The notes beneath the pieces were generated by a model. The model was not told where the DNA came from. It saw only the letters and a list, made by a program, of their open reading frames with translations, and did no database searches. A program made the position numbers and the translations under genes. DNA of 64,000 nt from Punctularia strigosozonata HHB-11173 SS5 (lineage: Eukaryota > Basidiomycota > Agaricomycetes > Corticiales > Punctulariaceae): positions 638,556 through 702,555 of the forward strand of contig NW_006767442.1 of NCBI RefSeq assembly GCF_000264995.1, read 5' to 3'. Below, one piece after another: positions 24,368-35,200 of this stretch. The number at the start of each line of letters is the position of its first letter. Positions within the stretch are counted from its first letter, which is position 1.

Positions 24368-25563
24368 TATGACTCGTCAAGTTTCAGAAGTATTATCAGG
24401 CTCCTCGGCGGCAGCGTCGGTCAAGGCGAGCCCTGGGGCGTAGAATATCCGTGAAAGAGGGCTGGTCTAAGACAGCTTGGCATGGCTCGAGGGACGCATT
24501 TGAAGATGGACAGAGCGGTTTTGAAGACCCGTACATGTGATTACCCCACGGGGAGGGTAGGGGTGGAGGAAAAGGAGGAGACGCGTGAAAGCCGCGTCGC
24601 CCGCCGACGGAAGCCCTCTCCGCCACTCTTGCCCCGCCCTCCCGCATATCATCGACCGGTGCCGACTGGCTAATCGCTGGCCGCGTCCAGCCGTGCTGTT
24701 GATTTCCGCCCGACCTCCGGTGCTGGACGTCTCTACATTTCACCGCCGGTCCTCCGCCGCGCACGGGAAGCCAAATTCAGCGTGCCTGCATGTAGGGACT
24801 ACGAGCGAGAGATTCTAGCCCCTAGGAGCCACTGAGGAGGTGCCCAGCGGAGTCCAGGCTATCCAGAACAAAGAGCTCAGCGTCTGTACCGGAACATGCC
24901 GTTGCATACAAACCGACGAGCATGCACCGTCGATCCCGATCCGAGTCAACAAAAGCTTCTTTCACAATCATATGACACATTACAATTGATCGAATGGAGT
25001 ATTCTATCGTCAACTGCCCATGTCATAGTTCACCGTCGCTTTCCCCGCAAGCTTCGTTCTTTCGCTGCAACTACGGAGTCGGGGTCAGCTGGGAACTAGC
25101 TATAGGGACCTCGACATACTGCGGGACTATGCAGCGCTGCAAAAGGATCAAGTTCCTGCTCGACAATTGTCTGTGCAAGTGGAGAAATTGCACGCTTGTA
25201 GGGGTCGCTGTCAATCGCTTGCACATCTTGATCGTAGCCCGAAAATGTTGATTGCATGCAGTTCAAGCTATCCGAACACCGGAATATCAATAACTCGATT
25301 TCCAGGATTGAATCGAGATCAAATGCTCACAAGGCAAGCGCGCTGTTTACGTATAGACTCGAGGCGCATGCTGTTAGAGGCACCCATGCAAGGAGCTCCA
25401 CTACTGCTACAAACTGCTACAAGCATCAGGAATGTGTCTGCTTCTTATCAGAAGGGTTACGTACAATCACAAAGCTCACAAGGAAAAAGGCACTCATTTG
25501 TGAAGTCAGACTGAAAGCGTATAGAAGATCCTGAAACACCAACGTACTTTGCAAGACATGCCA
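24368..25563. other. Spacer between carrier gene and LTR
   Basis: 1.2 kb. The first 400 bp are GC-rich and hold the carrier promoter. No gene recognised in either strand. The right half may include older repeat debris, but I cannot name it. Confidence 0.45.
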
Positions 25564-26337
25564 TGATGGTGAGCGTGTGTCAAGATCGGATACAGGCAAG
25601 GGGTAACGGAGTCGGAGGACCGAAGTCCGAAACGTATATACGTAGAATAGAATGAAATAGAAGGGAGGAACTCAAGAGTGAAGTCGGAGCGGAGTCGGAG
25701 ACACGTCGGAGACGTGTCGGCGTGAAGTCAATAAGTCGGAAACGTTGGTGGAGTCGAGATCGGATGCGGACCAAGCCTAAGCTCGTGCACTAGGCTGCTA
25801 CGCGCTCTGAGTCCGCAGGAGGAATAGAGTGAAGCTTAGTCGATATTCGAACTGACTACCTACGGTACAGTTCGACGGTTTATATGTACAAAAGAGAACA
25901 ATGGTAAAGTCGGAGATGTCGGAGATCGGAGGCGCCGTTCGGCGCACAAAGGGAACATACGGAGACGAGAGATATCGTATGGAACACAAAGGGAACATAT
26001 CTACGGAAGAGGCGGAAAGATCGGACCGAAAGATCCGTCGCAAGCGACGGGAAACTAGAGTCTACAAAGGGAAGCTATGATGTCAGACAAAGGGAGCAGG
26101 AACCAGGAAAATCGGAGTTGAATCCGTTCAAGATCTGGAACCACCGGGGCGTTGAGCCACCGGTGGCCCGGTGCATGTGATAGGCGTATCCCGCCCTCGA
26201 CCGAAACGGGAAAGTCGGGATCGGCGTCGGTGAAGAAGTCGGCGAAGGGTCGGAGATCGGATCGGAGGAGATCGGTGTAGATCGGTGACGATCGGCGGAG
26301 CGGATCGGCGTAGGTCGGTCTGGATCGACACGTGACA
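25564..26337 (-). mobile_element. 3' LTR of a Ty3/gypsy element (inferred)
   Basis: On the minus strand the segment begins TGTCACGTGTCGATCC directly after a purine tract and can be closed near 25564 with CA, giving about 774 bp. It is full of short GTCGGAG/CGGAGA repeats typical of a fungal LTR. Position fits: it lies downstream of the chromodomain end of pol, on the same strand. The left end is a guess because the partner LTR is not in the window. Confidence 0.5.
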
Positions 26338-26351
26338 GTATCCCCCTCTTA
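26338..26351 (-). other. Polypurine tract of the gypsy element
   Basis: Read on minus, TAAGAGGGGGATAC ends exactly where the TGTCA of the LTR begins, as expected for the plus-strand primer of reverse transcription. Confidence 0.55.
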
Positions 26352-26432
26352 GCCGCCGAGCCCTCGAGGCGATCGATCTGGATAAGTGATCAGACTTGAT
26401 ATCTCGAATTTCGTCTCTCGCCTTCGTCCACC

Positions 26433-27543
26433 ATGCCTCCCCGCCCTCAGAGGAAGAAAGCCTCAGCTAGTCAGCCCTCCGCTAGTCAGCCGACAGCCCG
26501 CTCGGTCTCCGAAGAGCGGGCCGAGTTGCGCGCCCGTCTCCGCGCTCTTGAGGACGAGAATCCGCCGGAACCGGCGTCGGCGAGCGTCGCGCCACCCCAG
26601 GACGATCCTATGGGGTCGCCAATCGAGGAGCAGGAGATGCCAACGCGTCCAAAGAAGGGCGCTAGAGGTAAAGGGAAGGGCCGAGCGTCGGAGGTCCAGC
26701 GGAGTAATCGAGTGGAGGTGGTAGTGCCGCCGGTCCCTGCGGCGGGAGCGGTGTCGCGGAGCACAACGCGCTCCGATGCGGAGGTCCGCAGCGAGGTCTC
26801 CGCCGCGTCGAGTAAGGTGTGTATCCAGTACGCTGTCGGAAATGGAGTCAAAAAAAAAACTAATCTTCGGTGATTTCTAGCGGCGCCACGGTCAGACGGA
26901 GCTAGCGCTCCCAGACCCGGCCCCTGTGAAGCGGGCCAAACACGACGAGCCGGCCTCCGTCGTCGATGATGACAATATGTGGCAGGTAAGTCATCTCCGA
27001 AAGAATAGCGAAGTCGGAGTTGACGTCGTGTAGCCGGAGGTGAACACTCCGTGCATCCAGTGCAAGGCCGCGAAGAAGGGGTGCCAGCCGCCCGTCGCCC
27101 GAGGCAAGGCCACGGCTTGCCGCAATTGCGCGCGCAGCAAGAAGCCGTGCTCGTTCGCGAACTCCGCACCGCGTGCCCCGACCGCCAGCGCCGCTCCGCG
27201 CGCTCCGACGGCTAGCGCCGTCGTTCCGCGCCGACAGGAGTCTCGGACCGCCCGTCCCCGCCATAATGAAGATGCGCTGTGGTCGGAGGTGATGGAGGCG
27301 CAGCGGGCGTTGCGCCAGGGGGAGCGGTCCAATGACCACTCCTTCCTGCTCGATGAAATCAAGCGAATCGTCGGCGGGTCGGAGGAGCGGGTGCAGGAGG
27401 AGCTGGTCAGCCTGCGGCGGCAGGTGGAAGCTCTGACGAGTCGGGTGGCGGAATTCGTGGAGGGGTCGTCGAGGCAAGGCGGATCGGAGTCGGAGGAGGG
27501 CGAGGCCGAAGGCGAAGAGGAGGGCGAAGAGTCAGAGGAGTAG
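26433..27543 (+). CDS. Spliced Zn2Cys6-cluster protein lying antisense inside the gypsy element
   Basis: Exons 26433-26816, 26881-26985 and 27034-27543 have canonical GT-AG introns and join to 332 codons with no break. Residues 1-125 are Ser/Arg/Pro-rich and probably disordered, with a basic stretch (RPKKGARGKGKGRASE). Next comes a cysteine cluster CIQC-x6-C-x11-CRNC-x6-C, which exactly fits the C-x2-C-x6-C-x5-12-C-x2-C-x6-C rule of fungal Gal4-type binuclear zinc clusters. After it a predicted coiled coil (VQEELVSLRRQVEALTSRVA) and a Glu-rich end. It sits between the LTR and pol and runs opposite to pol. Not a known gag by anything I can see. It may be a DNA-binding accessory protein carried by the element. 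Confidence 0.75.
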
Positions 27544-27633
27544 GGGTATAGTATAGTATAGCGTCCAAGTGTCCTGTAGGCGAGCCCAGCGCCCGGTAAG
27601 CCCCGCGCCGAACAAGGCGGGGCGTTTATGCAA

Positions 27634-28208
27634 TCAATATGTCGGTCCGGGTTTATCGGGGTAGCGAGCGTGAAAGGCCGCGACGAGATCCGGAGCGTGA
27701 GTCAGCTCCGACGCTTGAATCCACGATTTCTCGTCGGAGGTGCCTTCGTATCCGAGCCAACGAACCTCATAGAACAGCGGACATCGTCGGTAGCGCTTGT
27801 CCAGCTTCGAGTCTAAGATTTCGGCGATTTCGTACTCGAGTTCTCCGTCAATTTCGATCGGCGGCGGCGGAGATTGTATGCGGTTCGGAATGGTGTTCGG
27901 ATGAGCGGGCTCGAGTTGGGAAACGTGGAAGACCGGGTGTACAGATCGCATAGAGTCGGGCAGTCGGAGGACGAACGAGGAAGGGCCAGCCTGAGATATA
28001 ATGTCGAAAGGGCCAAGGTACTTGTCAGACAGCTTTTTCGAGGGACGTCTAGTGCGGAAGAACTGAGCTTTCACAAACGCTTGAGCTCCGACTTTGAAGT
28101 CCGGAGCTGGTAGTCGGCGCTTGTCGGCGGGACCTTGATACCAACGTTGCGCCTCCGCAAGCCGAGAGCGGAGTTCGCGATCTTTTTCACTCCTTTCCAA
28201 ACAATATA
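27634..28208 (-). mobile_element. Ty3/gypsy (chromovirus) pol 3' fragment: integrase C-terminus plus chromodomain
   Basis: About 190 codons survive. Integrase C-terminal region: AEAQRWYQGPADKRRLPAPD, FKVGAQAFVKAQFFRTRRPS, KLSDKYLGPFDIISQAG, LPDSMRSVHPVFHVSQLEP. Chromodomain: YEIAEILDSKL, FYEVRWLGYEGTSDEKSWIQ, then ASELTHAPDLVAAFHARYPD and a stop at 27634. This matches Tf2-like polyproteins of basidiomycetes. All upstream parts (gag, protease, RT, RNase H, integrase core) are missing, because the reading ends at the terminal repeat of another element at 28209. Confidence 0.92.
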
Positions 28209-28230
28209 TACATCTGAAAAAATCTAGATC
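28209..28230 (+). repeat. Left terminal inverted repeat
   Basis: Begins TACATCTGAAAAAATCTAG and pairs with 30522-30543 at 21 of 22 positions. Confidence 0.85.
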
Positions 28231-28231
28231 A

Positions 28232-28259
28232 CTATATGGCACTACATAGTGCCATATAG
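28232..28259. repeat. Perfect hairpin next to the left terminal repeat
   Basis: CTATATGGCACT, loop ACAT, AGTGCCATATAG: 12-bp arms without mismatch, one base inside the terminal repeat. Confidence 0.9.
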
Positions 28260-28750
28260 CCTCCATAGGTCCATAGCGATGTCCTTTGCTACCCATACTA
28301 GAAATCTGCCAGCCAATGCTATCATAGTGCTATAGGTGCTATAGAGGGTACTGTCATGGCTACAGTAGCTATGTAGGGCACACCTTAGTGATATATAGCT
28401 CACACACTAGTGCTACTGAAACTATATATCCTATGTCAACTCTACAGCAATCATATGCTCAATAGATATTGTAGCCACCCGAATGAAATTAATTAATTAA
28501 TTATTATATATCACTCATAATCAATCAAAATCCTGGTACAAAAAAGTATTGTCTTCCATCATATTCTATTTAAGTTACAAAAGTGTATCAAGTAGTACGA
28601 AGTAATTACGTAATCAATACAGACAAGCCACAGATACGGCAAAACTGTCGATTTCGCTACTGGGGGACCGAGCTGGGCCCGTCGAGTCGGCTAGTGCTCA
28701 GCGTTGGGCACAGGGAGGAGCCGAAGCCGAAGCCGAGGGGCGGGGAGGAG

Positions 28751-30022
28751 AAGCGACGCCGAGCGAGACCGCGTTGGCGGCTCGGGCTCGGCGTTGGGCG
28801 AAGAGCGGGGGCGAGGGCGAGAGGGGAGGCGATGCGGAGCGCGACCGCGTTGGCGGCTCACGCTCGGGGCTGGGCGGTGTGCGGGGGCGAGAAGGGTGGC
28901 GACGCCGAACGCGACCGCGTTGGCGGCTCGCAGAGCCAGGGGTTAGCGCGTTGGCGCAGACGGGTCGAGCGCGTTGGCGCAGAAGACGTCGAGCGTATTG
29001 GCGCCGTGGAGGTGGGCGCGTTGAAGCAGCGGAGACGCCGAGCGCGACCGCATCGGGGCTGGGCGACAGGTGAGAGGGGGAGGAAGCTGCGCGGAGCGCG
29101 ACCGCATTGGCGGCTCGCGCTCGGGGCTGAGCGAAGGTAGGCGTGCGGGAGGTAGGCAAGGCCAAGCGCGACCGCGTTGGCGGCTCGCACTCGGGGCTAG
29201 GCGAAGAGCGGGGGCGATGAGGAGAAGCGACGCCGAGCGAGACCGCGTTGGCGGCTCGTACTCGGCGTTGGGCGAAGAGCGGGCGCGAGGGCGAGGACGG
29301 GGGCGACACCGAGCGCGACCGCGTTGGCGGCTCGTACTCGGCGTCGGGCGAAGGGGGGCCGCGAGGGTAGGAGGCGACGCCGAGCGCGACCGCGTTGGCG
29401 GCTCACGCTCGGCGCTGGGCGGTCTGCGGGGGCGAGAAGGGAGGCGACACCGAGCGCGACCCAACGCGGTCGCGCTCGGTGCTGTGGGAAGGAGGGGCGA
29501 GGCGACGAGACGACGCCGAGTACGACCGCATTGGCGGCTCGAGCTCGGCGTTGGGCGGAGGCGGGCAAGAGGAGGGAGGCTGTCGGGGAGGCGGGAGGCT
29601 GGCGGGGAGGCGGCGCCCAGTGAGACCGCGTTGGCGGCTCTCGCTCGGGGCTGGCGAAAGGTGGGCGAGGAGGTAGAAGGCTGCGCCGAGCGCGACCGCG
29701 TTGGCGGCTCGCGCTCGGTGCTGTGGGAAGGAGGGGCGAGGGAGCGAGGCGACGCCGAGTACGACCGCGTTGGCGGCTCGCACTCGGCGTTGGGCGAAAG
29801 GGAGCGCAAGGGCGAGGACGGGGGCGACACCGAGCGCGACCGCGTTGGCGGCTCGTACTCGGCGTCGGGCGAAGGGGGGCCGCGAGGGTAGGAGACGACG
29901 CCGAGCGCTACCGCGTTGGCGGCTCACGCTCGGCGCTGGGCGGTCTGCGGGGGCAAGAAGGGAGGCGACGACGAGCGTGACCGCGTTGGCGGCTCACGCT
30001 CGACGCTGGGCGAAGGGGGCGA
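28751..30022. repeat. GC-rich minisatellite, 69-76 bp units
   Basis: About 17 degenerate units marked by GACCGCGTTGGCGGCTC. Anchors at 28767, 28843, 28913, 29100, 29170, 29241, 29317, 29388, 29458, 29624, 29694, 29763, 29838, 29909 and 29979 are mostly 69-76 bp apart. A block of about 220 bp (29241-29460) recurs at 29763-29981 with an offset of about 521 bp. Long open frames on both strands here come from the absence of A/T-rich stop codons and are not genes. Confidence 0.9.
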
Positions 30023-30521
30023 AGTGGGAGGGGGCGGGGCGAGTGTTCGAGCCGCCAGCGGCAAACCGGAGGGGACTCCGGCTGTCACGTGATGCGTGAT
30101 TTCGCGTTGAATCTCTAAGTCCGCGTTGGCCACTGTATCTCATATAGTCCACAAGCTCCTTGATACTTAGCAACCTTGTACATAGTTTATTCATGCATAT
30201 ATCTGACAATGTATAGGCTAATATTACAGTTCAAGACCTGAGACTGACTTAGATCATGGAAGGTACAAGTTGGGAGCCCTGCTATCACCACTATACAGAT
30301 ACATACCAAATCTATGGGTGCTATATTGACTGCACTTATGAGCTATATATCACTATGTAGCTAGTACTTTGAACTATATTACCTATAGTTACTATATAGC
30401 ATTATATAGCGACTGAGCTACTTCTACATAGCAACCATAGCACTATATAGCAACTGGGCAACTTCTATATAGCAGCCATAACACTACAATAGTGTCCATA
30501 GTTCTGAGGGGCAGCTATATA

Positions 30522-30543
30522 GATCAAGATTTTTTCAGATGTA
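30522..30543 (-). repeat. Right terminal inverted repeat
   Basis: Ends TTTTTTCAGATGTA on plus; its complement matches the left end with one mismatch. Confidence 0.85.
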
Positions 30544-32297
30544 ATCCCCGCAATGAAGGCATTGCTCAGAATTGATAGGGAAAAGAAGACACTTCCAACG
30601 ATCTGAAGACACGAAAGTCAATGATAGGCTGGATTGTCTCACATGTCTGAATATTTACCAGAAGCCAAAAGTTGCTGGGGCTTGATCCAAGGCCATCTCA
30701 TCTAGAACAGGAACCCTATCAGCCTGCCAGCCTGTGGTCTTCATTGGGCATGTACAGCCTAACAGTGAATACTATTTTGCATATATGAGGCTCTTGCATT
30801 TTCATGTGTAACAGAGGGACATAGTGATGGCCAAGGCTGAGAGAGGTATTGTTTTCAGTGATAGGGTCAAGCAATTACATCCGTGTTCTCACCCCATATC
30901 GACAATTGTAAGGAAACCTTTTATCGGGGATTAACTAAACAGATAGCAACTTGTTCAGAGCACTGACCAGCGGCATCGCTGTGTACTTGTGTGAATATAC
31001 TATACAGTGCTTCAGCTCTATCAACACGCAAAGGCCAGAGTTCACCTACAGGTAAATGATATGATAGCGAACAGTGTCTGGATGAGACTGAGCAACACCA
31101 GCGCCAGAACCGCAACGATCTAGCATCATTTTCGTCAGATTATCAGCTTGCAGCTTTATGCCTACTTGGGAGTCTACCTTGATTTCCCTGTTGAAATTGT
31201 TCTCCATTTATTCAGACATGAGTCATTGTGAGGTACGTACCAGGAGATTAGTTGAGAAGATAAAATGAGAACATTGTTGGTGATGTTAACATTGCATTTA
31301 ATGTACTGCGTGTAGAATATCAAGATAGATGTCTCAAAAACGAATAAGATAATGACCTAATCTCTAAAGTGAGTTGGAGGTCAATGCCCTCCAAAAAGCC
31401 AGTGATTACAGTAATCTTCATGACCACATGATTGGCTCGAAATTGGGTAAAACAGCAGTGCACTGTGACGGGTGTGATTCTTCAAGTGCCGAGCGTAAAT
31501 GATATGCATTGCATATTTGTACCTTGTATGAGAGCAAATCCCGCCATAAGCAAACAAAATATCAAGCCAGCAAGTAGAAGCCCGAAGGTAGTAAAGATTG
31601 TCGTTGGCATTCAAATGAGAACACAAACAAGGGCAAAGAGAAACCAATGTAAAGAAAGGAGATGTAGCCTATGGAAAGCGACAGTGATGATATACCTGAC
31701 TGCAGACGTGGTGGCCGCCCATGCATCAACGATACTATGCTCAGCAGTTTGATGGCCTTACAAACGCAGCACGATGAAACTGACAGAAAGGCGCTCAATC
31801 ATCTATGAACAGTACTCATACACCTGACATGGAGGGGCTAAAATGCTAAAACACCATCCGCGCTATCATTGAATGACTATTTATGGAACCATCCCAGCAG
31901 GGAATAGGGGAGAGTACACCATCAGCGCTCAAGCTGCTGTGCAGCTGTCACATGCTGACGTAAGGCCGGGCTTCTAAAGTAGTCGTCAAATTCATTCCAA
32001 GGCAAGAATTGCATATTGAGGCCCGTGCTTATTTATTATTATCGTCGCGGTGCTGGTCGAGTTATACAGGGTTCAGAGAAGACGTTTATAGTGAACTTAT
32101 ATGAGGCGCAGCGAGGAACAAGGGGACGACGTTTTGATTACTATGAAGCGCCGGCTCCAGCGGTTGTCATGTACTCTACAAGCCAATGCAATCAGCGAAC
32201 ACGTCGAAATGTGTACATGTACTCGTCATCAAAGTTGAGACAGCTATGAGAAAAGGCCAATATGCAATAAAGATAGTGTGGCATGCGTTTCATCGCC
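30544..32297. other. AT-rich region, no firm gene; possible decayed membrane-protein gene on minus
   Basis: 1.75 kb between the transposon and the SWR1 end. On minus, hydrophobic stretches can be read near 31040-31115 (IVAVLALVLLSLIQTLFAII) and 31530-31600 (TTIFTTFGLLLAGLIFCLLM), each with plausible splice sites at one end, but I could not join them into a frame. They may be exons of a small multi-span protein or remnants of one. Nothing else recognised. Confidence 0.3.
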
Positions 32298-35200
32298 CTA
32301 AACCCGCCAGTCTTGGAAGAACCCCCAGTCGCGCTGCACGAAGTCCAGCATATACTCCAATACAGTGCCACCCTCGTCCTCTGCGTCGGTCTCCGCATCT
32401 GCTTCATCGACCTCATATACATTGTCAGTCCCCTGCGGTTGAGCCCTATGGTTCGACGGCTGCCCATTCGCCGCATCTTCGAAGTCAGCCTCATCTGCGC
32501 CTTCGAGCATGTTGGCCTCGTTTGTAGCAACGGCAGCGGCGTGCGCATCCTCCTGGTCCTCGAATGCACCCAAAGCCTTGGTTAATGCCGAGTCGGCTTC
32601 ATCCTTGAAAAGGGATCGCCAGTCAAATCCACCCTTTTGGATCACCATATCATCCAAATGTCTCTTCTGATTCGCTTTGCGCAGTAAGGCTTCTTCGACC
32701 GTGTGTTGAGAGACGAAGCGGTAGATATGAACATCGCGAATTTGACCGATCCGATGCGCGCGATCCTCGCATTGGCGATCCATCTGAGGATTGAAGTCAC
32801 TGTCGTAGAATACTACTGTGTCTGCACCGGTCAAGCTGTGGCATCCTGTCAGCGTCGTCAAATCTGAGCGATTCAGCGAGACTAACTTAATGCCCACTCC
32901 TCCCGAGCGAGAGGACGAGATGAAGCAAAATATCCTCGGATCAGAGTTGAAACGCTCCGTGATGTACTGGCGATCCTCAATCTTCGTCGCGCCATCAAGA
33001 CGCAGATAGAGATACCCGTGTAGGTTGAGGAAAAGCTCGAGGATATCCAGTATCCTGGTCATTTGAGTGAATATCAGAACTCGATGGCCTCCGGTTTTTC
33101 TCTCCTTCAGTAGATCGTGCAACTTCTGTAGCTTGCCGCAATCGTATTGCAACAGCGAGGGATCGGGAAACGCAACTTGGAGCTTGACGGCGGCCTGATG
33201 GAGTGGCGCGTCGAAGGTAGGATCGTACTGCGCCGAGTCTCCGACGAAGTGACCTAATCCGGCCAGCGCTATACGAGGGAGGTCCAGGGCTACAACAGCA
33301 GGAGTTACGAACGCGAACTTGTTCACGATCCAAGTTACGTCTGCGCTACGTTGTGACCAGGATTTGACGGCAGCATTGATAAGGGTAGTAGTATCAGAGT
33401 ACACCCTTACATTGACCGCCGTGAGAGGGAGAAGAGGAGTGCAAAGACGGCGGACTTGGGTTATCAGCTCTGTGCTGTAGACAGGAACGTATGAGCATCG
33501 GAGCTGATTGAGGTAGGCAATGTGCTGCCATCGTGCGATGGATGCCGCTCGCTGTTGGTATTCACGCCACCTGCGGAAGCCGGCAATCGTTCTAGTGTCG
33601 CGCGGCGGGGGTTCTCCCAAAGGCGTCGTATGGAAGGCAAGTTGCGGCGATGCGTCCAGTATCCGAGTTTGAATTGCAGTGATCTCGGAGGTATCCTGCC
33701 TGTATGCGAACCGAAGGCCAAGCAGATCACAGTCCAAAGTATCGCTTTCCTGCAAGAAACGACGGCGAAGCAGTAACTCCTTCGTCTCGTAGTCCGCGAT
33801 GGCAGATCGTTGCATTGCGAAGGAGGTCACTATTGGTCGAACCTCAAATAGATCGGGGTGGTTGCACACCTTGCGGAGCTGCATAAGAATATTCGCAACC
33901 TTCAAGTAAACTCCGGAGGTAAGGTCCGCCCGCGTTTCCCGCCGAGACATAAATTCGTCGTATAGGAAGCGCTGACGCTTGGACAAGGGACAGAAGACGA
34001 GATGTTCGTACTTCCTTGGGAGTTCCTTTTCGACGTCACGCTTGAGGCGACGAAGGAGGTAAGGCCGCAAGACGGCATGCAGTTTGGAAACACGCTGCTG
34101 CGTCTCTTCGTCGAGGGTTTGTCCCCGCTCGATCGCCTTCTCCAGTGGGTTCGAGAACCATTCCCCGAATTCTTTGAGGTTGGCGAAGTCAGTACCTGAC
34201 ATAAGAAACTGCAGAAGAGCCCAGAGTTCGGTCAAATTGTTTTGCAGGGGGGTGCCGGTAAGGAGAAGACGACGGAAAGATCGGAACATAAGCAAAGTGT
34301 TCCACCGTTGTGATTTGAAGTTCTTGATCATGTGAGCCTCGTCGAGGATCATATAGTACCATGGTTTGCGTCGAAATATATGTGCGTCTCGGCTTGCCAG
34401 CGTGTAGGAGGTAATGCAAACGTTGAAATGATGTTTGTTGCTCCATCCTTGTCGCAATTCTTTCCTACGCTTCGAATTTCCATGATAACTGATGATTCTA
34501 AAACCGGGCAGGAACTTTTTGAACTCCATTTCCCAGTTCAACAGGACGCTCGTGGGCACGATGATAAGGTGCGGCCCCCAAATGCCTCGATCACAGGCAA
34601 GGTGTGCGAGGAGCGATATTGTTTGAATCGTCTTGCTATTCAAAAGAGAAGAATCAACTTTGAGCGGTGGTCAAGAGGAACATGAAACTTACCCTAGCCC
34701 CATCTCATCCGCCAGGATACCATTTGTGTTATTAGTATGTAAGCTTGCCAGCCATTCTAGCCCAGTATGTTGGTACGGACGTAACGTGCCGCGGAGCAAA
34801 AGCGGTGGCATGACTTTGGTTTGTGGATCCCATGAGACAGGTGCTACAGAGAAGGGTTGAAGATAGGATGGAATGTCATGATCATCATCACATGTGTCGC
34901 CATCGTCCTCAACTTCCGTATCCGTGACGACCGACTCCGGTACAAGGGGAACGGTCCGGTCACGACTGCTAGAAGGTTCGTCTTCAGCGGGCAAATCCTG
35001 CCCCGTCTGGAGCACGGGTTCTGGAGTGCCGAAGACATCCGCTGCCTTGCGTTCTTTTTTCTTCTCATGTGCGATCGGTTGCGCAGAAGACTCGACTGGC
35101 TCATTGGTTGTCACGGGGCCCGTTGAAATGGATGATTTTGTTCGCACATGAACATGTATGTTTTCCGCGTAACCCGCGGGTTCCTTCTCGGATATGAGAG

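Larger units (their letters stand above)
28209..30543. mobile_element. 2.3 kb terminal-inverted-repeat element without transposase, carrying a GC-rich minisatellite
   Basis: The ends are inverted repeats of 22 bp with one mismatch. Inside them, both flanks (28231-28660 and 30120-30521) are AT-rich and full of TATAGC/CTATA motifs, while the core is very GC-rich. No frame in the element resembles a transposase, so it is non-autonomous. A TA dinucleotide at both edges could be a 2-bp target duplication; no longer duplication is visible. It abuts the broken gypsy pol fragment at its left edge. Superfamily not assigned. Confidence 0.75.

Noticed and set aside
28943-29891. Open frames of 270-295 codons on both strands in the GC-rich core
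   Set aside because: They overlap each other in opposite strands, follow the tandem repeat, have Arg/Ala/Ser/Pro bias and no motif. GC-rich repeats simply lack stop codons.
28751-30022. CRISPR-like array
   Set aside because: Units are 69-76 bp, degenerate and directly adjacent, without unique spacers or cas genes, and the host is a eukaryote.
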